The notes beneath the pieces were generated by a model. That model worked only from the letters and a program-made list of their open reading frames with translations, searched no databases and was not told where the DNA came from. Source: Chloroflexota bacterium (GTDB taxonomy: Bacteria; Chloroflexota; Anaerolineae; Ardenticatenales; Ardenticatenaceae). From it: DNA of 6,008 nucleotides. The stretch lies in the NCBI GenBank assembly GCA_003520455.1, contig DOUV01000562.1:260-6267 (forward strand), given 5' to 3'. Of this stretch, positions 4,082 to 6,008 are shown one piece after another; positions within the stretch are counted from its first letter, which is position 1, and each line of letters begins with the position of its first letter. The position numbers and the translations under genes were made by a program.

Positions 4082-5587
4082 CTACGCCTCGATGCTGACC
4101 GTCGAGGTTGTACCGGTCTCTCGGTCGCGGTAGGAGAAGGTTGTCAGGGAAAATTCCTGGGGGTTCATGCGGTGCAACTGGAGACGGACACGGAGCCGCA
4201 GTTCCAGAGCGAGTCGCAGAAGCAGCCGGGCATCTTCCTTATCCATCAGACCTGAAGGGAAGATCAGCTTGGTGAGGCCCGAGAAGACCCGGTTGACACT
4301 GCGAGTATCACGCGTGCTCCACTGCCCCTCTGGGGCTTCGAACCAGCGCTGCCAGAGGGAGCCGTAGTGGCCGATGCGCCGCAGCTCGCGGTGGAAGAGC
4401 TCGCTGGTGTAGTCGAGGATGAACCCAACGTGATCGGTGATGAGCTCGTTCGTCAACTTGGGCATCTCCCAGCCCGGCAGGTAGGCGGCCCAGCGGTCGT
4501 GGAAAGCGGTGTCGTCGCTGACAGCCGGGGGGAGCGGCTTGAAGAGGTGTTCCGCCTGCATCCCTTCCCGCGGGTTGAAGTTGATGTTGCCGTTGAAGAC
4601 AAACCCGGCATCACCGGTGACGGTGATGGTGCCGCGGTTGATCTGGCCGCTTTCCATATAGTTCTTGTAGAGATTCTTGTCGTCATCGGCGTTGAAGGTG
4701 CTGCCGGCGATCTCGTCGAAACCAATCGCGTCGCGGTGCGCGATGAGCCCGGGGCGGGGCGGGTTGGTGTTGCTGACAAAGAGCTTCGGGACGGTGACAG
4801 CGCCTCCGGCCAGCAAGGTGCCGTAGGGGCTGAACTCCGTAAAGCAGAAGGACTTGCCCGTCTGCCGCGGGCCGAGCTCGATCAGGTGATAGTTGCTCTC
4901 GACCAGCGGGATCATGCGCACCAGGTAGAGCAGCTTGACGCGCGGCGTGACCAGGGGGTGAGTGGGTTCGTAGCCCATGGTGCGAACGAGCGCATCGATC
5001 CACTGGTCGCGGGTGAAGCGCTCGCGCCCGGCGCAGTATTCCTCCAGGTTCACACTGCCCACCTGGACCGGCTCCAGACGGGAGATGACAAAGGGAAACG
5101 TGCGGCCGCGGTACCGAACCGTATCGTCATAGTGAATCAGGACATTGCACCAGACGCCCGCCGTGAGCAGCCGCTCGTATTTTTCGATGAGCTGCGGCGT
5201 GATGTTGACGTTGCGGATGTTGGCGTTGAGCAGGCTGGCCCAGTAGACACCCGTGTCCAGGCGCTCGTCGAGCTCGACCTTGACCATGTCGATGAGGCGT
5301 TGCGGGGGGCGCTCGCGGATAGCGGCTTTGATGGCCTCGGTCTCGTCGCCGCGCGGGATGTAGCGGGCGACTTCCTCCTGTACGAGCTGCAACCCCTCCG
5401 CCACCTCGCCGTCGTCGAAGAGGTTGGCGCAGTACTTACTGAGCATGAACTCGATCACGTACGAGGGCGCCTTACTGGTGCCGCGAATGGTCTTGGTCAG
5501 ATCCTTGCGCATCACCAGGCCGGGAAAGCTCTCGAAGAGCAAGCGGTCAAGCGCGTCGGGAACAAAGGGTTTTTTCTCCCTGGTCAC
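4082..5587 (-). CDS. brxL: BrxL, BREX AAA+ ATPase, short form without Lon protease domain
   Basis: This is a complete 501-codon gene with a GTG start. Residues 12-55 (DALDRLLFESFPGLVMRKDL onward) match the N-terminal DNA-binding region of BrxL. The AAA+ core follows: Walker A GPRQTGKS at 239-246, Walker B AIGFDEIAG at 287-295 (Asp291, Glu292), a sensor-1-like FVFNGNINF at 329-337, an FHDRW arginine-finger-like motif with Arg365, then YLPGWEMPK and the lid helix SGLTKLIFPSG at 436-446. Known BrxL forms MCM-like hexameric rings on DNA and is needed for BREX immunity. Full-length type 1 relatives are, from memory, about 670-700 residues with a C-terminal Lon-like domain; here the protein stops about 55 residues after the lid, at FSYRDRETGTTSTVSIEA, so no protease domain or Ser-Lys dyad can be present. 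Nothing suggests a frameshift: the gene ends cleanly and a terminator lies 74 bases downstream. The short form is probably a genuine subfamily rather than a truncation. It is second in the operon after pglZ. Confidence 0.9.
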   Translation of the reverse strand: MTREKKPFVPDALDRLLFESFPGLVMRKDLTKTIRGTSKAPSYVIEFMLSKYCANLFDDGEVAEGLQLVQEEVARYIPRGDETEAIKAAIRERPPQRLIDMVKVELDERLDTGVYWASLLNANIRNVNITPQLIEKYERLLTAGVWCNVLIHYDDTVRYRGRTFPFVISRLEPVQVGSVNLEEYCAGRERFTRDQWIDALVRTMGYEPTHPLVTPRVKLLYLVRMIPLVESNYHLIELGPRQTGKSFCFTEFSPYGTLLAGGAVTVPKLFVSNTNPPRPGLIAHRDAIGFDEIAGSTFNADDDKNLYKNYMESGQINRGTITVTGDAGFVFNGNINFNPREGMQAEHLFKPLPPAVSDDTAFHDRWAAYLPGWEMPKLTNELITDHVGFILDYTSELFHRELRRIGHYGSLWQRWFEAPEGQWSTRDTRSVNRVFSGLTKLIFPSGLMDKEDARLLLRLALELRLRVRLQLHRMNPQEFSLTTFSYRDRETGTTSTVSIEA

Positions 5588-5595
5588 GGGGGATT

Positions 5596-5601
5596 TCTCC
5601 T
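5596..5601 (-). promoter_or_regulatory. Shine-Dalgarno of brxL, overlapping the pglZ stop
   Basis: The minus strand reads AGGAGA here, 8 bases before a GTG codon at 5587-5585. Its first bases are shared with the TAG stop of pglZ (5602-5600). This site decides the GTG start of brxL, because the next in-frame ATG is about 25 codons further in and would remove a conserved stretch. The overlap implies that ribosomes finishing pglZ can feed brxL initiation. Confidence 0.75.
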
Positions 5602-6008
5602 ACCAGCCGGTCAATTCGGTCATCAAGGTGCTCTCGGCAGCCGCCAACACTTCTTCCGTCCTGAGATCTCGCACTTCGATTCGAAGCGGCGTCCCCCGCG
5701 CGGCGACGGCACCCTCCACGGCACGCAGCGCGACGCCGACCTGCTCCTGATCGGGTGTGAGTTGCACCTCGGTCGAGCGGAAGAGAATGGTCCGCGGCCC
5801 GGCCGCGCGAATGAGTCCCTCAACCTCGCGAGCGATCGACTCCTCGATGAAGAGGCTGCTCCGCAGGACCCGCAGGGTCAGGCGCGGGCGCTGGCTGAGC
5901 ACGTTGGGGAGCGGCTCGATCTGGACTTCCACCGACCGTGCCTCCAGCGGCCACTCGATCCGGACGCACGGGATGATCCACTCCTGGAGCGAAGCCCCGC
6001 CATGGAAG
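5600..6008 (-). CDS. pglZ: PglZ, BREX system phosphatase-like protein, C-terminal part only
   Basis: This is the 3' end of a gene that begins beyond the right edge; 135 codons plus a TAG stop are visible. The first visible residues read FHGGASLQEWIIPCVRIEW, which matches the HGG-x-SLQE-x-x-IP signature near the end of PglZ domains. In that family (alkaline phosphatase superfamily) the His of this motif is a likely metal ligand. About 115 residues follow the motif and look like an alternating beta-rich tail ending in MTELTGW, with no membrane segment. PglZ is a core protein of BREX phage-defence systems, predicted to be a phosphatase/hydrolase and working with BrxC and, in some types, PglX. 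The stop codon lies 12 bases before the brxL start and overlaps its Shine-Dalgarno, so the two are one operon and probably translationally coupled. Identity rests on the motif plus the brxL neighbour; the catalytic N-terminal part cannot be inspected here. Confidence 0.82.
   Translation of the reverse strand, partial: FHGGASLQEWIIPCVRIEWPLEARSVEVQIEPLPNVLSQRPRLTLRVLRSSLFIEESIAREVEGLIRAAGPRTILFRSTEVQLTPDQEQVGVALRAVEGAVAARGTPLRIEVRDLRTEEVLAAAESTLMTELTGW

Noticed and set aside
4082..4240. Frameshifted or truncated Lon protease domain after the BrxL ATPase
   Set aside because: Only about 74 bases separate the stop from the terminator hairpin, and no Lon-like sequence was recognised in any frame downstream, so the short protein appears to be the real product.

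Overview
The window is GC-rich DNA from a bacterium. The mix of a bacterial translin-family gene, a BREX gene pair and abundant hairpin-forming intergenic repeats suggests a Chloroflexota-like (for example Thermomicrobia) or similar thermophile-rich lineage. That placement is inference only; no rRNA or taxonomic marker is present. All four supported genes lie on the minus strand, so they read from the right edge of the window to the left.

Right part (about 6008 to 3980): the 3' end of a pglZ gene runs in from beyond the window. It is followed 12 bases later by a complete brxL gene of 501 codons and then a good intrinsic terminator. This is the tail of a BREX phage-defence operon. PglZ is its predicted alkaline-phosphatase-superfamily protein, and BrxL its MCM-like AAA+ ring ATPase. 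The BrxL is the short form: it has the DNA-binding/AAA+ part but no room for the C-terminal Lon-like protease domain of longer relatives. A pglZ-brxL ending fits BREX type 1 or type 4, and the genes that would decide lie outside the window.

Middle part (about 3980 to 2690): roughly 1.3 kb with no believable gene, packed with repeats and hairpins. It holds two 125-bp direct repeats exactly 210 bp apart (12 mismatches, no gaps). An approximately 84-bp terminator-like repeat occurs at both ends of the region and again as a fragment inside it. There are several perfect inverted repeats and one possibly branched structured segment.

Left part (about 2690 to 1): a separate two-gene unit. A consensus-like promoter (TTGCCC, 17-bp spacer, TATAAT) is followed by a hairpin with six T's, which looks like an intrinsic terminator, placed directly before the Shine-Dalgarno of a translin/TRAX-like gene (209 aa). 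Next come a 13-bp intergenic hairpin and a 570-aa protein. Its last ~200 residues resemble the purine nucleoside phosphorylase superfamily and its first ~360 residues are not recognised. A 17-bp hairpin lies downstream of this gene near the left edge.

The BREX genes and the left unit are separated by a terminator, a repeat-rich spacer and a new promoter, so they are probably transcribed independently. Whether the translin/phosphorylase pair has anything to do with defence is open. The most unusual items are the Lon-less BrxL, the terminator-like leader of the translin gene, the reuse of the same repeat as a terminator and as a leader, and the unknown-domain/phosphorylase fusion.
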